The notes: generated by a model not told the origin, from the letters alone. A stretch of 40,393 nt of DNA from JAPLJC01 sp052326585 (GCA_052326585.1 JBKQLU010000060.1:1-40393), one strand, 5' to 3'; shown: positions 30,559 through 38,675, numbered from the stretch's first letter. A program made the numbers and translations.

Positions 30559-31889
30559 TCGGCCGCTCCCCCGGATGGTTCCTTGTCCTGCTCCTGAAGC
30601 GGCAGAGCCTCGGGGTTGGAAAAGATCCTTATCCCCGCCGGGGCCAGATCGAAGGCCATCTCCCGTTTGAGACGCAGGGGCTTCAAGCCCGGGGTGAGGT
30701 CGCGCCAGGCCCGGGCCGGAGGTCCCAGGAATTCCCACAGGTTGGCGAGCTGCACCGGGGAGTTTTCCCGGGTAGGGTTAATTATGGCCAGCACCCGCCC
30801 CGGCTGGCGCTCCCGGGATTTGAGGAGCAACGCCAGCGCTTCGCCCCGGGGGTTGGCCCGCACCATGGGACCTTCCTCCAGGAGCACCGGGCAGGATTTT
30901 TTCATCAGGTTCACCCCGGCTATATAAGTGCTTAGATCGTAGTTTATCCCCTCCCAATCTTGAGGCCGGGTATTCACCACGTCCAGCCGCTTCCTGAAGC
31001 CGTATTCATAACCGATGGGGATCATCAGGCCGGTGGAGAAAAAGGCGGCGAAGAGATACCGCTGCCGGGCCACCTCCGGGGCGCCGCCGCTTTCCGCGGC
31101 CAGCCGCCCGGTGTCGTGGCTCTCCGGGAAGCTCACCGAAGGGGCCAGGCGCCGGAACCGGCGGTATTGCTCCAGGCACCAGTCTTCCTGGAAATCCCAC
31201 CATTTGGAGCTGTTGTACAGGAAGTCAAATCCCGCCGTCGCCAGTTGGGAGCATTCCTCCAGGCGGCAGCCCAAGGTCTCGGCGAAGAACCGCGCCCGGG
31301 GCTCCAATTTCCGGGCCTTGTCGATGAGGCGGCCCCAGAAGTCTCCGGGAATCTTGTAAGCCGCGTCGGCCCGGAATCCCAGGAAACCAAGTTGCAGATA
31401 TTTGGCCAGCACCGCCTCCCAATACTTAAGCAGGCCCTCGGGGTCCGGGGGCGGCCAGTATTCCAGCTCCGCCAGATCACCCCAGACCGTGACCCGGGTG
31501 GCGTCAGCGGGGTCGATGGCCCCGGGGTGCTTAATGGCCCCCTGCTCATCCTTGGCGTACCATGCGGGGTGCTCCAACACCAGGGGCGAGTCGATGGCGG
31601 TGTGGTTGATCACCAGGTCCAGCATCACCTTGAGGTCGCGGCGGGCTGCCTCTTCAAGAAAATGGCCCAGGGCCGCCTCCGGATCTCCCCCCGGGGGATA
31701 AAAGAGGGGGTTGAGGCTGAAATAGTCCTTGACCGCGTAGAGGCTGCCGCTTAAGCCCGGGGTTTGGATGGGATTCACGAAGATCCAGGTGAAACCCATG
31801 CGGCCGATGTGGTCCAGGTGCTCCTCCCACCGGGGAATAGGCCCCACCAGCAGGGGAAAGAGATTATAAATCAAGGCAGGCTCGGGCAT
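30555..31889 (-). CDS. GH13 family alpha-glucan enzyme (alpha-amylase/GlgE-like)
   Basis: A 444-residue (beta/alpha)8 enzyme. It has the four GH13 regions: DLVINHTA, GFRADAAYKIP (nucleophile Asp), FFAETLG (acid/base Glu) and FPESHDTGR (transition-state Asp). It is closer to GlgE-type maltosyltransferases in motif style, but at 444 residues lacks the large N-terminal domains. It may act on short alpha-glucans or transfer glucosyl units. AGGAG lies 8 nt before the ATG. It lies 63 nt downstream of malQ, so the two enzymes probably serve one storage-glucan pathway, and it is translationally coupled to the Ntn hydrolase. Confidence 0.88.
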   Translation of the reverse strand: MPEPALIYNLFPLLVGPIPRWEEHLDHIGRMGFTWIFVNPIQTPGLSGSLYAVKDYFSLNPLFYPPGGDPEAALGHFLEEAARRDLKVMLDLVINHTAIDSPLVLEHPAWYAKDEQGAIKHPGAIDPADATRVTVWGDLAELEYWPPPDPEGLLKYWEAVLAKYLQLGFLGFRADAAYKIPGDFWGRLIDKARKLEPRARFFAETLGCRLEECSQLATAGFDFLYNSSKWWDFQEDWCLEQYRRFRRLAPSVSFPESHDTGRLAAESGGAPEVARQRYLFAAFFSTGLMIPIGYEYGFRKRLDVVNTRPQDWEGINYDLSTYIAGVNLMKKSCPVLLEEGPMVRANPRGEALALLLKSRERQPGRVLAIINPTRENSPVQLANLWEFLGPPARAWRDLTPGLKPLRLKREMAFDLAPAGIRIFSNPEALPLQEQDKEPSGGAAD

Positions 31890-31952
31890 GGCGAATTCTC
31901 CTGTCAGGAAACCTTTCAGGGAGGGGGTTCGAAGTCCCCGTCATCCCTCAAA

Positions 31953-34193
31953 TTATCGCTCCCGGTACTTGTTTAAGCGCGCCGCGACGCGGGCCGGCGC
32001 CGGATCCCGGGCCATCTCTGTGAGGCTCCAGGGGAGGCGGCCGCGCCAGTTGGGGTGCTCCTTTTCGGTGCCCGGGAAGTTTTGCTGCTCCGGCCAGCCA
32101 AAGACCTCCTCCAGGCGCACTTCCAGAAGGGCGGCGGAGCTCTGCGCCAGGTACTCCAGCACCCCTTCTCTAACCTCAACGGGAGCCGGACCAGCCGTCC
32201 GGGGTTCAACCGGCGGCTCGGGGCTTTTCCCCTCTTTGGCCAGCAGCCCCTGACTTTGCAGGGCCTCCAGCAGTCCCAGACGGTCGCGCTGCCGGGCCGC
32301 AGCCTCCGCCTCGGCCAACCCGGCTTGGGGATAGAGGTTGGCCTGCCGCTTGAAGGCCAGGTCGCGGCCCTGCCAGAACCCCGTTAAGGTAGGCAGGTCG
32401 TGGGTGGTGACCGCGGCTAGCGCCTGGGCCGGATAGGACTGCGGGGCCAGGAAACGGCCAGCCGCATCCCGTTCAAAGTAGAAGACCCGGTAGGAAAAGA
32501 CCCCCAGGCGCCCCAGCTCCCGGCGCACCCGGGCCGTCATGGTGCCCAGGTCCTCGCCGACGATCAGGGTGCGGCGGCGGACGCTCTCCAGGGCCAGGAC
32601 GGCCAGCAATTCCCGGGCCGGATAATAGACGTAGGCTCCCCGCCCAGCCCCTTCCCCGGAGGGGATCCACAGCAGCCGAAAGAGCCCCATGACGTGATCC
32701 AGGCGCAACATGCCGCCGGCCGGGGCGTTGGCCCTGAGAGCGTCGATAAAGAGTTGGTAGCCCGATTCCCGCAGGGACTGAGGAATTAACGGGGAGATGC
32801 CCCAATTCTGGCCTTGGGGGTTGAAGGCGTCCGGCGGGGCGCCGATGGCTGCTCCCCCGGCGAACAACCCGGGGTGGGCCCAGGTGTCGAAGCCCCCGGC
32901 CGCGGCCCCCAGGGCCAGGTCCTGGTACAGGGTGAACGGGAGCCCCTGCCGGCGGGCCGCGGCCAATACCTCCTGCAACTGGCTGGCCGCCAGCCATTGG
33001 GCATATTGATGCAGACCGATTTGCCGCGGCCGTTCCCGGGCCCAGGCGGCCACCGCCGGGTGGTCGGGGTGGCGATACCCTTCCGGCCACCGGCGCCAGT
33101 CCCCTTCCTGAAAATGGTCCGTCAGGGAGGCAAACTCGCCGAACCTTTGCAGGAGCGCGCCCCCCTGTCGCAGGAAGCCGGCGAACTCCTCGCCCCGGCG
33201 GGAGCCGGGGGCCTCCGGTGGGCCCTGCCGGTCCCAAAAGGCACGGAACAGAAGTTCCAGGACTCGCAACTTCAGGCGAAAGACCTGGGAGTAGGGAACC
33301 ACCGGCCCTTGCCGCAGGCGGGCCAGACTGCCCTGGAATTCCGGGTTGGCCAGCAGTTCCCGGGCCTCCGGGCAGAACTCCATTTCCGGTACCTGCTCCA
33401 GATCGAGATAGAGAAAATTATGAAAGAGGCGGCTGGTGGGGGCATAAGGACTGGGGTCGGCTGCCGGCAGCGGCGTTGGGGCGTGCAGGGGATTGACCCC
33501 CACGAAGGCGGCCCCCAGCGTGGCGGTCCAATCCAGCAACGCCGCCAGGTCGCGAAAATCGCCGATGCCCCAATTGCGGGTGCTTCTCAGGGCGTACAGG
33601 GGCAGGTTGAACCCCCAGAGGCGCCGGCCGCCGGCCAGGCAGTGAGGAAGATAGGCGCGTTCCGGGGCCACCAGCAGGCGGCTCCGCCCCGACTCAGCCC
33701 GGCCATCAGCCTCCACCCGCAGTTCAAGCTCATAATATCCCAGGGGCAGCTCCCTGGGGAGGCGCAGCTCCAGCCGGTGCCGGACTCCGCCCGGCACGGC
33801 TCGGGAAGCCGCGGTGGCCGGGGAGGCTAATCTTTCCTGCCAATCCAAATCCCGGCTGGAATCGTCCACGCCCCGCACCGCAGCTTCGATTCGGAGAGAC
33901 GAAGGAAGGGAGACTGAGGGCGCCCAAAGAAAAAAATTCACCCTTCCCGGAGAGGCTGGCGCCAGGACCTGCACCGGCTCCAGGAGGCGGCCCCAGGGCC
34001 CCAGGCGGCGCCGGCTCAACTCTTGCCGGCGCTTCTCCGGGTCCTTCCAGGAAATGGACATGGCGCTAAGCAGGGCCTGGGTAGTGGCTGGCGGGGTGGG
34101 GTGGCGGCCGCCGAAGTTGTCGCAGTATTCCGGGGCGATGCCGCAGAGGCGACCCAGGAAGGCGATCTCCGTTGCTGCCGCTTTATCAGCCAT
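31953..34193 (-). CDS. malQ: 4-alpha-glucanotransferase (amylomaltase, GH77) with N-terminal extra domains
   Basis: A 746-residue enzyme that moves alpha-1,4-glucan segments. Residues about 1-190 are a beta-rich N-terminal region as in long bacterial MalQ. The GH77 core has YAPTSRLFHN, the PDAFNPQGQNWG motif, MLRLDHVMGLFRLLWIP (nucleophile Asp), GEDLGTMT (acid/base Glu) and VTTHDLPTLTGFW. An Ala/Glu-rich insert with a Pro linker (KEGKSPEPPVEPR) stands before the C-terminal helix. The ATG lacks a clear Shine-Dalgarno. With the GH13 gene it indicates glycogen or maltodextrin turnover. No glgA, glgB or glgP is present here. Confidence 0.93.
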   Translation of the reverse strand: MADKAAATEIAFLGRLCGIAPEYCDNFGGRHPTPPATTQALLSAMSISWKDPEKRRQELSRRRLGPWGRLLEPVQVLAPASPGRVNFFLWAPSVSLPSSLRIEAAVRGVDDSSRDLDWQERLASPATAASRAVPGGVRHRLELRLPRELPLGYYELELRVEADGRAESGRSRLLVAPERAYLPHCLAGGRRLWGFNLPLYALRSTRNWGIGDFRDLAALLDWTATLGAAFVGVNPLHAPTPLPAADPSPYAPTSRLFHNFLYLDLEQVPEMEFCPEARELLANPEFQGSLARLRQGPVVPYSQVFRLKLRVLELLFRAFWDRQGPPEAPGSRRGEEFAGFLRQGGALLQRFGEFASLTDHFQEGDWRRWPEGYRHPDHPAVAAWARERPRQIGLHQYAQWLAASQLQEVLAAARRQGLPFTLYQDLALGAAAGGFDTWAHPGLFAGGAAIGAPPDAFNPQGQNWGISPLIPQSLRESGYQLFIDALRANAPAGGMLRLDHVMGLFRLLWIPSGEGAGRGAYVYYPARELLAVLALESVRRRTLIVGEDLGTMTARVRRELGRLGVFSYRVFYFERDAAGRFLAPQSYPAQALAAVTTHDLPTLTGFWQGRDLAFKRQANLYPQAGLAEAEAAARQRDRLGLLEALQSQGLLAKEGKSPEPPVEPRTAGPAPVEVREGVLEYLAQSSAALLEVRLEEVFGWPEQQNFPGTEKEHPNWRGRLPWSLTEMARDPAPARVAARLNKYRER

Positions 34194-34293
34194 AAGGGGC
34201 CATCAAAGGCAGCCTGGGCCTGCCGCCGGTGCCAGTACAGGCTGCGGCCTGCGGCTGCCAGAAGATCGTAGGGCATTATCGCAGGGCCTGGCC

Positions 34294-35658
34294 TTACTCA
34301 TTTTCAGGCTCTGCGGCCGTTGATTCCAGCGCCGGGTCTTCTCCTGCCTCTGCCTCGCCTGCGGCCGGCAAGGCAAGGACCTCCAAGGCTTCCGGTTCCG
34401 GCAGTTTCTCCACGGCCCGGAGCTTGCGCTCTATGGCCCGGCTACGCACGCCGGTCTCCTCAATCGTCCGGCTGGCGGTGTGGAGTTGGCGCTTGACCCT
34501 GTCCAGGACCTCGCCGAACCTAGCGAATTCTGTCTTGATCGCCCCTAAGACCCGCCACACTTCCACGGCGCGCTGCTCTATGGCGAGGGTCTGAAATCCC
34601 ATGCGCAGGCTGCTCAGAATCGCGGCCAACGTGGTGGGGCCGGCCACTACCACCCGGTACCGGTGCTGCAGGTTTTCGACCAAACCTGGCTGCCGCATCA
34701 CCTCGGCATATAGTCCTTCCGTAGCCAGGAACATGATGCCAAAGTCGGTCGTGTTGGGTGGGTCCAGGTATTTATCGTGGATATCCTTTGCCGCGGCGCG
34801 CACGGCCCGCGCCAAGGCGTCCATCGACGTTTGCACTGCAACCGGGTCGGCCTTCTCCGCGGCTTCCTGAAGGCGCAGGTAGTCCTCCTGGGGAAACTTC
34901 GAGTCGATGGGCAGCCAGACGCAAGCATCGGGATCATCCCTCGGGCCCGGCAGCCGCACTGCGTACTCCACACTCTCCGACGAGTCGGCCTTCACCCGGA
35001 CGTTCTTCCCGAATTGATCGGGGGTGAGGATCTGCTCCAGGATGGCGCCGAGCTGAACCTCGGCCCAGGTGCCCCGCGCCTTCACGTTGGTCAGAACCCG
35101 CTTCAGGTCCCCCACGCCGGTGGCCAGATTCTGCATCTCCCCGAGCCCCTGGTGTACCGCTTCCAACCTGTCGCTCACAAGTTTAAATGACTCTCCGAGC
35201 CTCTTTTCCAGAGTATCGTGCAGTTTCTCGTCCACCGTCTTGCGCATCTCGTCGAGCTTCTTCTCGTTCCCCTCCTGCAGCTCTTTGACCCGGGAATCGA
35301 AGGTGCCGCGGATGCGATCCAGGGCACGCTGATTTGATTCGGTGAGTCCCGTCAATTGCCTGGACATGCCTTCCAACTGTACGTGCTGGAGCTTGCCCAT
35401 GCCCTCCAAGGTCTTGGTCAGGACCTCGTTGGTCGATTTCAGGCCGCCTGATACTTCTTCACGAAGCTCCCTGCCGGCATTGCGGGCTTCTTCCCGGCCG
35501 GCTCGCAACTCGTCGCGCGTCTCCCTGGCGGCGGCCGCGGTGGCCTTTGACCCCCGGACCAGGACAATGACGATCAGGACCAGGTTCACGGCCGCCGCAG
35601 CCAGGATCAGCCAGGGGAGAGCTTCATTCAGATGCGCACCAGGCCACATACTCTGCAT
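34294..35658 (-). CDS. rmuC: RmuC family DNA recombination protein
   Basis: The 454-residue protein has an N-terminal membrane anchor (about 15-34), a long coiled coil (about 40-165) and the RmuC nuclease-like core: GTWAEVQLGAILEQILTPDQF, LPIDSKFPQEDYLRL, DIHDKYLDPPNTTDFGIMFL, TEGLYAEV and RYRVVVAGPTTLAAIL. The last 60 residues are acidic and low-complexity. RmuC limits DNA inversions at short repeats in E. coli. AGAGGA stands just upstream of the ATG. Its codon use is slightly less GC-extreme than its neighbours. It is adjacent to malQ but with no evident functional link. Confidence 0.94.
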   Translation of the reverse strand: MQSMWPGAHLNEALPWLILAAAAVNLVLIVIVLVRGSKATAAAARETRDELRAGREEARNAGRELREEVSGGLKSTNEVLTKTLEGMGKLQHVQLEGMSRQLTGLTESNQRALDRIRGTFDSRVKELQEGNEKKLDEMRKTVDEKLHDTLEKRLGESFKLVSDRLEAVHQGLGEMQNLATGVGDLKRVLTNVKARGTWAEVQLGAILEQILTPDQFGKNVRVKADSSESVEYAVRLPGPRDDPDACVWLPIDSKFPQEDYLRLQEAAEKADPVAVQTSMDALARAVRAAAKDIHDKYLDPPNTTDFGIMFLATEGLYAEVMRQPGLVENLQHRYRVVVAGPTTLAAILSSLRMGFQTLAIEQRAVEVWRVLGAIKTEFARFGEVLDRVKRQLHTASRTIEETGVRSRAIERKLRAVEKLPEPEALEVLALPAAGEAEAGEDPALESTAAEPENE

Positions 35659-35743
35659 TTGATCCTCTATGGATGAGTTTTAATGCGGGCTCTGCGTCTC
35701 CGCCCTGAATCCGGAGCCGCCGGGTTGCAGGCCAGGGGTCTCG

Positions 35744-36586
35744 CTAGCCCTCCAGCAAGATCCCGGCGTAGCCCACGAAACTGTCCGCGGGCATGATCTC
35801 GTAGCTGGTATAGTAGTCCAGGAGAACGGCCTTTTGGGCCCCCAGGCTTTTAGCGGCAGCCAGCGCGGCGGCAGCCCCACCGGCGCTACAGGCGCTCCGG
35901 TCTTCCTGCGCCGCCCGCAGCAGGCCGGCCCCGTCCAGCTGCAAAACCTCGCTGAGGAAGCGCTGATCGTTGACCTCTCGGACCCATTTTACCGCCTCGG
36001 CACCCATCCCCCGGGGAGCCCAGTCGTAGTTGGGGCCGTAGTGGGTCAGGTCGGTGGAGCCGAAGGCCAGCAGGGAGAGGTTCAGCTCCAGGGCCACCGC
36101 CGCCACTGCCTTCCCCAGTTTCAAGGCCGTGGGAGAAGATGGGGACCTGAGGGCCAGGACCTTGGCATTGGGGAAGAAATATTTCACCATGGGGAGCTGC
36201 ACCTCGATGGTATTGTCCCCGGGGTATTCTGCGCCCAGAGTAAGGCGCTGCTTCAAAGGCTGGTAGAACTCGGTGGCCAGGGGGATGGTCCCCAGGGGGG
36301 TCTCCCAGGCCTCGTCGCTTACCAGCAGGGGAGGGGAGTCGGCGCCCAAGTGGCCTCCGAACACCACCACCACCTGGGGCTGGCTGGCGCGGGCGCTGAG
36401 GTCGAACACCCGGGCCGCGGCCTTGCCGGAGAAATACCAGCCGGCGTGGGGCACAATGCCGCCAAAGATCCGGACGCCCGCGGGCCGCGGCGTCACCCCG
36501 GCTACAAATTGCTCGATTTCCGCCCGGCAGCCGCTGGCGCCGTTGGGATACCAGCCCCCCGGCAGCATCCGTTCCCGGGTTCCCAT
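35744..36586 (-). CDS. Memo family protein (AmmeMemoRadiSam protein B)
   Basis: A 280-residue Memo-like protein, related to non-haem iron dioxygenases. Marks are the opening RMLPGGWYPNGASG, IVPHAGWYFSGKAAARVF (metal His), VVFGGHLG, STDLTHYGP (second His) and the late CSAGGAAAALAAAK with a free Cys. In many prokaryotes the gene adjoins an AMMECR1 domain and a radical SAM gene (AmmeMemoRadiSam). Neither partner is present here, so it is a lone copy in this window. AGGAGG lies 5 nt before the ATG. Confidence 0.9.
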   Translation of the reverse strand: MGTRERMLPGGWYPNGASGCRAEIEQFVAGVTPRPAGVRIFGGIVPHAGWYFSGKAAARVFDLSARASQPQVVVVFGGHLGADSPPLLVSDEAWETPLGTIPLATEFYQPLKQRLTLGAEYPGDNTIEVQLPMVKYFFPNAKVLALRSPSSPTALKLGKAVAAVALELNLSLLAFGSTDLTHYGPNYDWAPRGMGAEAVKWVREVNDQRFLSEVLQLDGAGLLRAAQEDRSACSAGGAAAALAAAKSLGAQKAVLLDYYTSYEIMPADSFVGYAGILLEG

Positions 36587-37270
36587 GATCGCCTCCTAAT
36601 TTCGGTTGTCCGCTATCTCCTTAATTTGGGCAAGGTAAAATCAAAGTCAAGGGCTTTGGGTAGAGGTGGAAAACCGCAGGCCAGAAACCGCCTCGCAGTC
36701 CCGGGGAAGTCTGAGCCGGTTCCCCCGGCCCCCAGCCCCCCGCCGGCGGCGAGGCCCCAGAGGCCGCCGGGGCTACCGGCGAGCCATCCGGAAACCTCCA
36801 AAAATCAAGGTCTTGCCACCCTAGTTAATCCGAGACGGCCCCCTTTGTCAAGGCAGGGGCCGGCCGGTTTTCCGGGCCGGGCAGTCCAGGCCTGCCCGGG
36901 TGGGGCGGGCCCGGCCCGCCATCCCGGAGAGGCCCGTCAGGTTTTTCTCATCAAGATCTGGATGAAGTCTTCTCTTTCCCTGCACCATTGACTTCACCGC
37001 CTCGCAACTAAGCGCCTTATTCCACCGTGCAAATCAGGGATTCCCCTAGGCGAAAACCAGGAAGGCCCCGATTGTCTTTAACCTGCAGCTCATCATAATT
37101 GGAGCCAGAATTATTAAATCTATCTCCATCAGATAAAAAGCGGTGCAGTGGCTTCTGGATAATTGTGGTTCTGTATCCCAAATCGAGGAAAAGTGTTCTT
37201 TTTCTTGTAAAGCCAGAAAATAGTCGCCGGGTCTAGGCATAATATTGCGAGGGGAGAATCATGTAAGGGC
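36587..37270. other. Long intergenic region with lower GC and no convincing gene
   Basis: The stretch upstream of the Memo gene begins GC-rich with a pair of palindromes (36877-36920) and becomes clearly AT-richer from about 37000. Frames on either strand (36613-36801, 37046-37240) lack ribosome sites and family character. I see no tRNA or terminal inverted repeat. The base change at about 37000 suggests that 37000-38670 has a different history from the rest of the window. Confidence 0.5.
36877..36920. repeat. Two adjacent GC-only palindromes
   Basis: CCGGGCAG (36877-36884) pairs with CTGCCCGG (36892-36899), then GGCGGGCC (36904-36911) with GGCCCGCC (36913-36920). They stand in an otherwise gene-free gap. 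Confidence 0.5.
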
Positions 37271-37403
37271 GTCACGTAATAGAGACCATTGCTGATTGGC
37301 AAGGTGGCGCTCTAACGGGTTGGGAATGCACGGCATGGGTATTGCATAATATTAGGTGTGCATTATTTAGGAATGTTACGTAAAGGGACCATTACCGATG
37401 AGG
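37271..37403 (+). repeat. Two imperfect direct copies of a 26-nt motif flanking the IS1595-like gene's promoter
   Basis: GTCACGTAATAGAGACCATT (37271-37290) plus GCTGAT is echoed by GTTACGTAAAGGGACCATTA (37375-37394) plus CCGAT, with one length change and about 20 of 26 positions the same. The second copy covers the ribosome site and start codon of the IS1595-like gene, and the first lies ahead of the sigma-54-like promoter. They may be operators or the trace of a duplication. Confidence 0.5.
37331..37347 (+). promoter_or_regulatory. Sigma-54-like (-24/-12) promoter upstream of the IS1595-like gene
   Basis: CGGCATG (37331-37337), 4 nt, then TTGCAT (37342-37347) gives GG-N10-GC spacing. It matches consensus TGGCACG-N4-TTGCW at all but two positions. 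The predicted transcript start is near 37359, about 40 nt ahead of the gene. Confidence 0.55.
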
Positions 37404-38273
37404 GCAGATAACGCACTGATTGCCGCGTTAAAGAAGCCTCTTCTTAGCGAGGTCGACGAGGAAAAGGCCAGGAGACTCTTCCTCAGGTACCGCTGGAAGA
37501 GGGATCTCAAGATTTGCCCTCGCTGTGCCGGCAGAATGGTGGTGCAGATCAGAAGGAATCGCCTGCTCTGCTCGGATTGCCGTTATGAGTTCGGCGACTT
37601 TACCGGCACCTGCCTGGGCCTGCTGCGGGTGGGATTCAGGCAGTGGCTATGGCTCATCAAGCTGTTCGAGCGCGACTTTTCGGCCCGGCAGGCCGCCCGG
37701 GAACTGGGCTTGTCTTATCCCACCGTGCTCAAGGGGTTTAATATCATCCGCAGGGCCATCCTCTGCCAAGACCCGGATTTTCAAGCCCTCCCGGACGGGA
37801 TGAAGGTGAACCGGCCCGCCTGCGGCGGTCCGGCCGGGGACCAGGAGAGACTGCCCCCCCCGGATCGTGAGTGGATTTTCGGCATCCGGGAGAAGTCCGG
37901 GCAGGCCAAGGTGGGGCTGGTGCCTAACCTCAGTGCCGACGTTCTTTCGGGCCTCAGGGTACGCAAGGTGGGGCGAAGCAATATCGCCTATACCAATGGG
38001 TATCACGACTATGACAACCTGATCTTTTGCGCCCCCGGACCGCTGGACGCGAATCATTCCCAGCCCTGCCCCCTGAAGAGGACCATCATCCACGAGCAGC
38101 AAGGGTTTCGGGGTTACGCCAAGAAAAGGCTTCCCAGGTTTCGCGGCATCTCCCCGGAAAATTTCTTTCTTTTTCTGAAGGAGTTGGAATTTAGGTATAA
38201 CCTCCGTAAGAATGGGGAATTCTTTGTAACTCTCGCCACTTACCTCACAAAGCCTGTGGCAGATCTTTTATGA
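37398..38273 (+). CDS. IS1595-family transposase homologue lacking all catalytic acidic residues
   Basis: The 291-residue protein follows the IS1595/ISXO2 plan: a zinc ribbon (Cys40, Cys43, Cys58, Cys61), an HTH (RQAARELGLSYPTVLKG, 97-113) and a DDE-fold region with FGI (161-163), YTNGYHDYDNL and the closing KKRLPRFRGISPENFFLFLKELEFRYN. The catalytic positions appear lost: the usual DE(S/T)YFGG reads NRPACGG (Asn138), the usual YTDG reads YTNG (Asn200), and the usual HTN-x-IE reads HEQQGF. The reading frame is intact, so it may have been kept as a DNA-binding protein. No terminal inverted repeats were found. Lower GC than the surroundings. Confidence 0.78.
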   Translation: MRADNALIAALKKPLLSEVDEEKARRLFLRYRWKRDLKICPRCAGRMVVQIRRNRLLCSDCRYEFGDFTGTCLGLLRVGFRQWLWLIKLFERDFSARQAARELGLSYPTVLKGFNIIRRAILCQDPDFQALPDGMKVNRPACGGPAGDQERLPPPDREWIFGIREKSGQAKVGLVPNLSADVLSGLRVRKVGRSNIAYTNGYHDYDNLIFCAPGPLDANHSQPCPLKRTIIHEQQGFRGYAKKRLPRFRGISPENFFLFLKELEFRYNLRKNGEFFVTLATYLTKPVADLL

Positions 38274-38309
38274 TAAGCCAAATTATTTTCCAATAATTTC
38301 TCAAAGGGC

Positions 38310-38337
38310 TTGACGTTTTAAGGCAAATGCATAGATT
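38310..38337 (+). promoter_or_regulatory. Sigma-70-type promoter for the tandem riboswitch leader
   Basis: TTGACG (38310-38315) and TAGATT (38332-38337) are 16 nt apart. The predicted start, near 38344, lies right before the first riboswitch, leaving a compact leader. Confidence 0.65.
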
Positions 38338-38345
38338 ATTGAGGC

Positions 38346-38420
38346 CACAAAAGCCAAACTCAGCGTGAGCTGAGGACGGAAAGCCACGGGTCTCCAATGC
38401 TGAGAGATAGCCGGGTTGCC
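38346..38420 (+). promoter_or_regulatory. GEMM-I (cyclic dinucleotide) riboswitch, first of two
   Basis: The core GCCAAAC, a perfect CTCAGC/GCTGAG helix (38359-38374) capped by a GTGA GNRA loop, GGACGGAAAGCCACGGGTCT and GATAGCCGGGTTGCC is the GEMM-I (c-di-GMP-I) pattern. The usual GGCAAAC and GACGCAAAG are GCCAAAC and GACGGAAAG here, which is a paired G/C swap and keeps the contact base-paired. The 3' strand CCGGGTTGCC (38411-38420) is also the left arm of the terminator, so ligand binding should block termination and switch the gene on. Confidence 0.85.
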
Positions 38421-38441
38421 TGGTAAGGCAACCCGGTTTTT
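38411..38441 (+). terminator. Terminator of the first riboswitch
   Basis: CCGGGTTGCC (38411-38420) pairs perfectly with GGCAACCCGG (38427-38436), followed by T5. Its left arm is shared with the aptamer. Confidence 0.88.
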
Positions 38442-38521
38442 CTTTTAAAAATCGAGGTTGGAGGAAGTTCCTAACGATAGCAAGACCCCATAGCTATTAC
38501 AAAATTGCACCATATTCCGGA

Positions 38522-38595
38522 TAAAGCCAAACTCAGCGTGAGCTGAGGACGGAAAGCCACGGGTCTCAAATTGGGAGAGATAGCCGGGTTGCCTG
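38522..38595 (+). promoter_or_regulatory. GEMM-I (cyclic dinucleotide) riboswitch, second of two
   Basis: This is a near copy of the first: AAAGCCAAACTCAGCGTGAG and GCTGAGGACGGAAAGCCACG are identical, and the variable helix is GTCTCAAATTGGGAGAGAT. The same paired swap (GCC, ACGG) is kept. It lies about 100 nt after the first terminator with no promoter seen between, so both act on one transcript. Its own terminator shares the 3' aptamer strand. Confidence 0.85.
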
Positions 38596-38615
38596 ATAAG
38601 GCAATCCGGTTTTTT
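38584..38615 (+). terminator. Terminator of the second riboswitch
   Basis: CCGGGTTGCC (38584-38593) pairs with GGCAATCCGG (38600-38609) with one G-T pair, followed by T6. It stands about 60 nt ahead of the activator's ATG. Confidence 0.88.
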
Positions 38616-38675
38616 AATCTCTTAACATCTCGTCCCTTTTTGACAAAGTGTGCGAGCCAAAGACAGAGGCGGAAC

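Noticed and set aside
32473..33237. 254-codon minus-strand frame within malQ
   Set aside because: Out-of-frame shadow; all GH77 motifs are in the longer frame.
36613..36801. 62-codon minus-strand ORF upstream of the Memo gene
   Set aside because: No ribosome site, and Gly/Pro-rich composition expected from random GC-rich sequence.
37046..37240. 64-codon minus-strand ORF in the AT-richer gap
   Set aside because: No ribosome site and no recognisable domain or helix pattern. It could be a remnant but I cannot support it.
37295..37309. TGGCAAGG-TGGCGC as a second sigma-54 promoter
   Set aside because: The GG to GC spacing is one base short and the -12 half is poor.
37398..38273. Active IS1595 insertion sequence
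   Set aside because: No terminal inverted repeats or target duplication were found, and the catalytic Asp and Glu positions are replaced.
38274..38675. CRISPR-like reading of the repeated blocks at 38346 and 38522
   Set aside because: Only two copies about 175 nt apart, each with internal structure and its own terminator; they are riboswitches.
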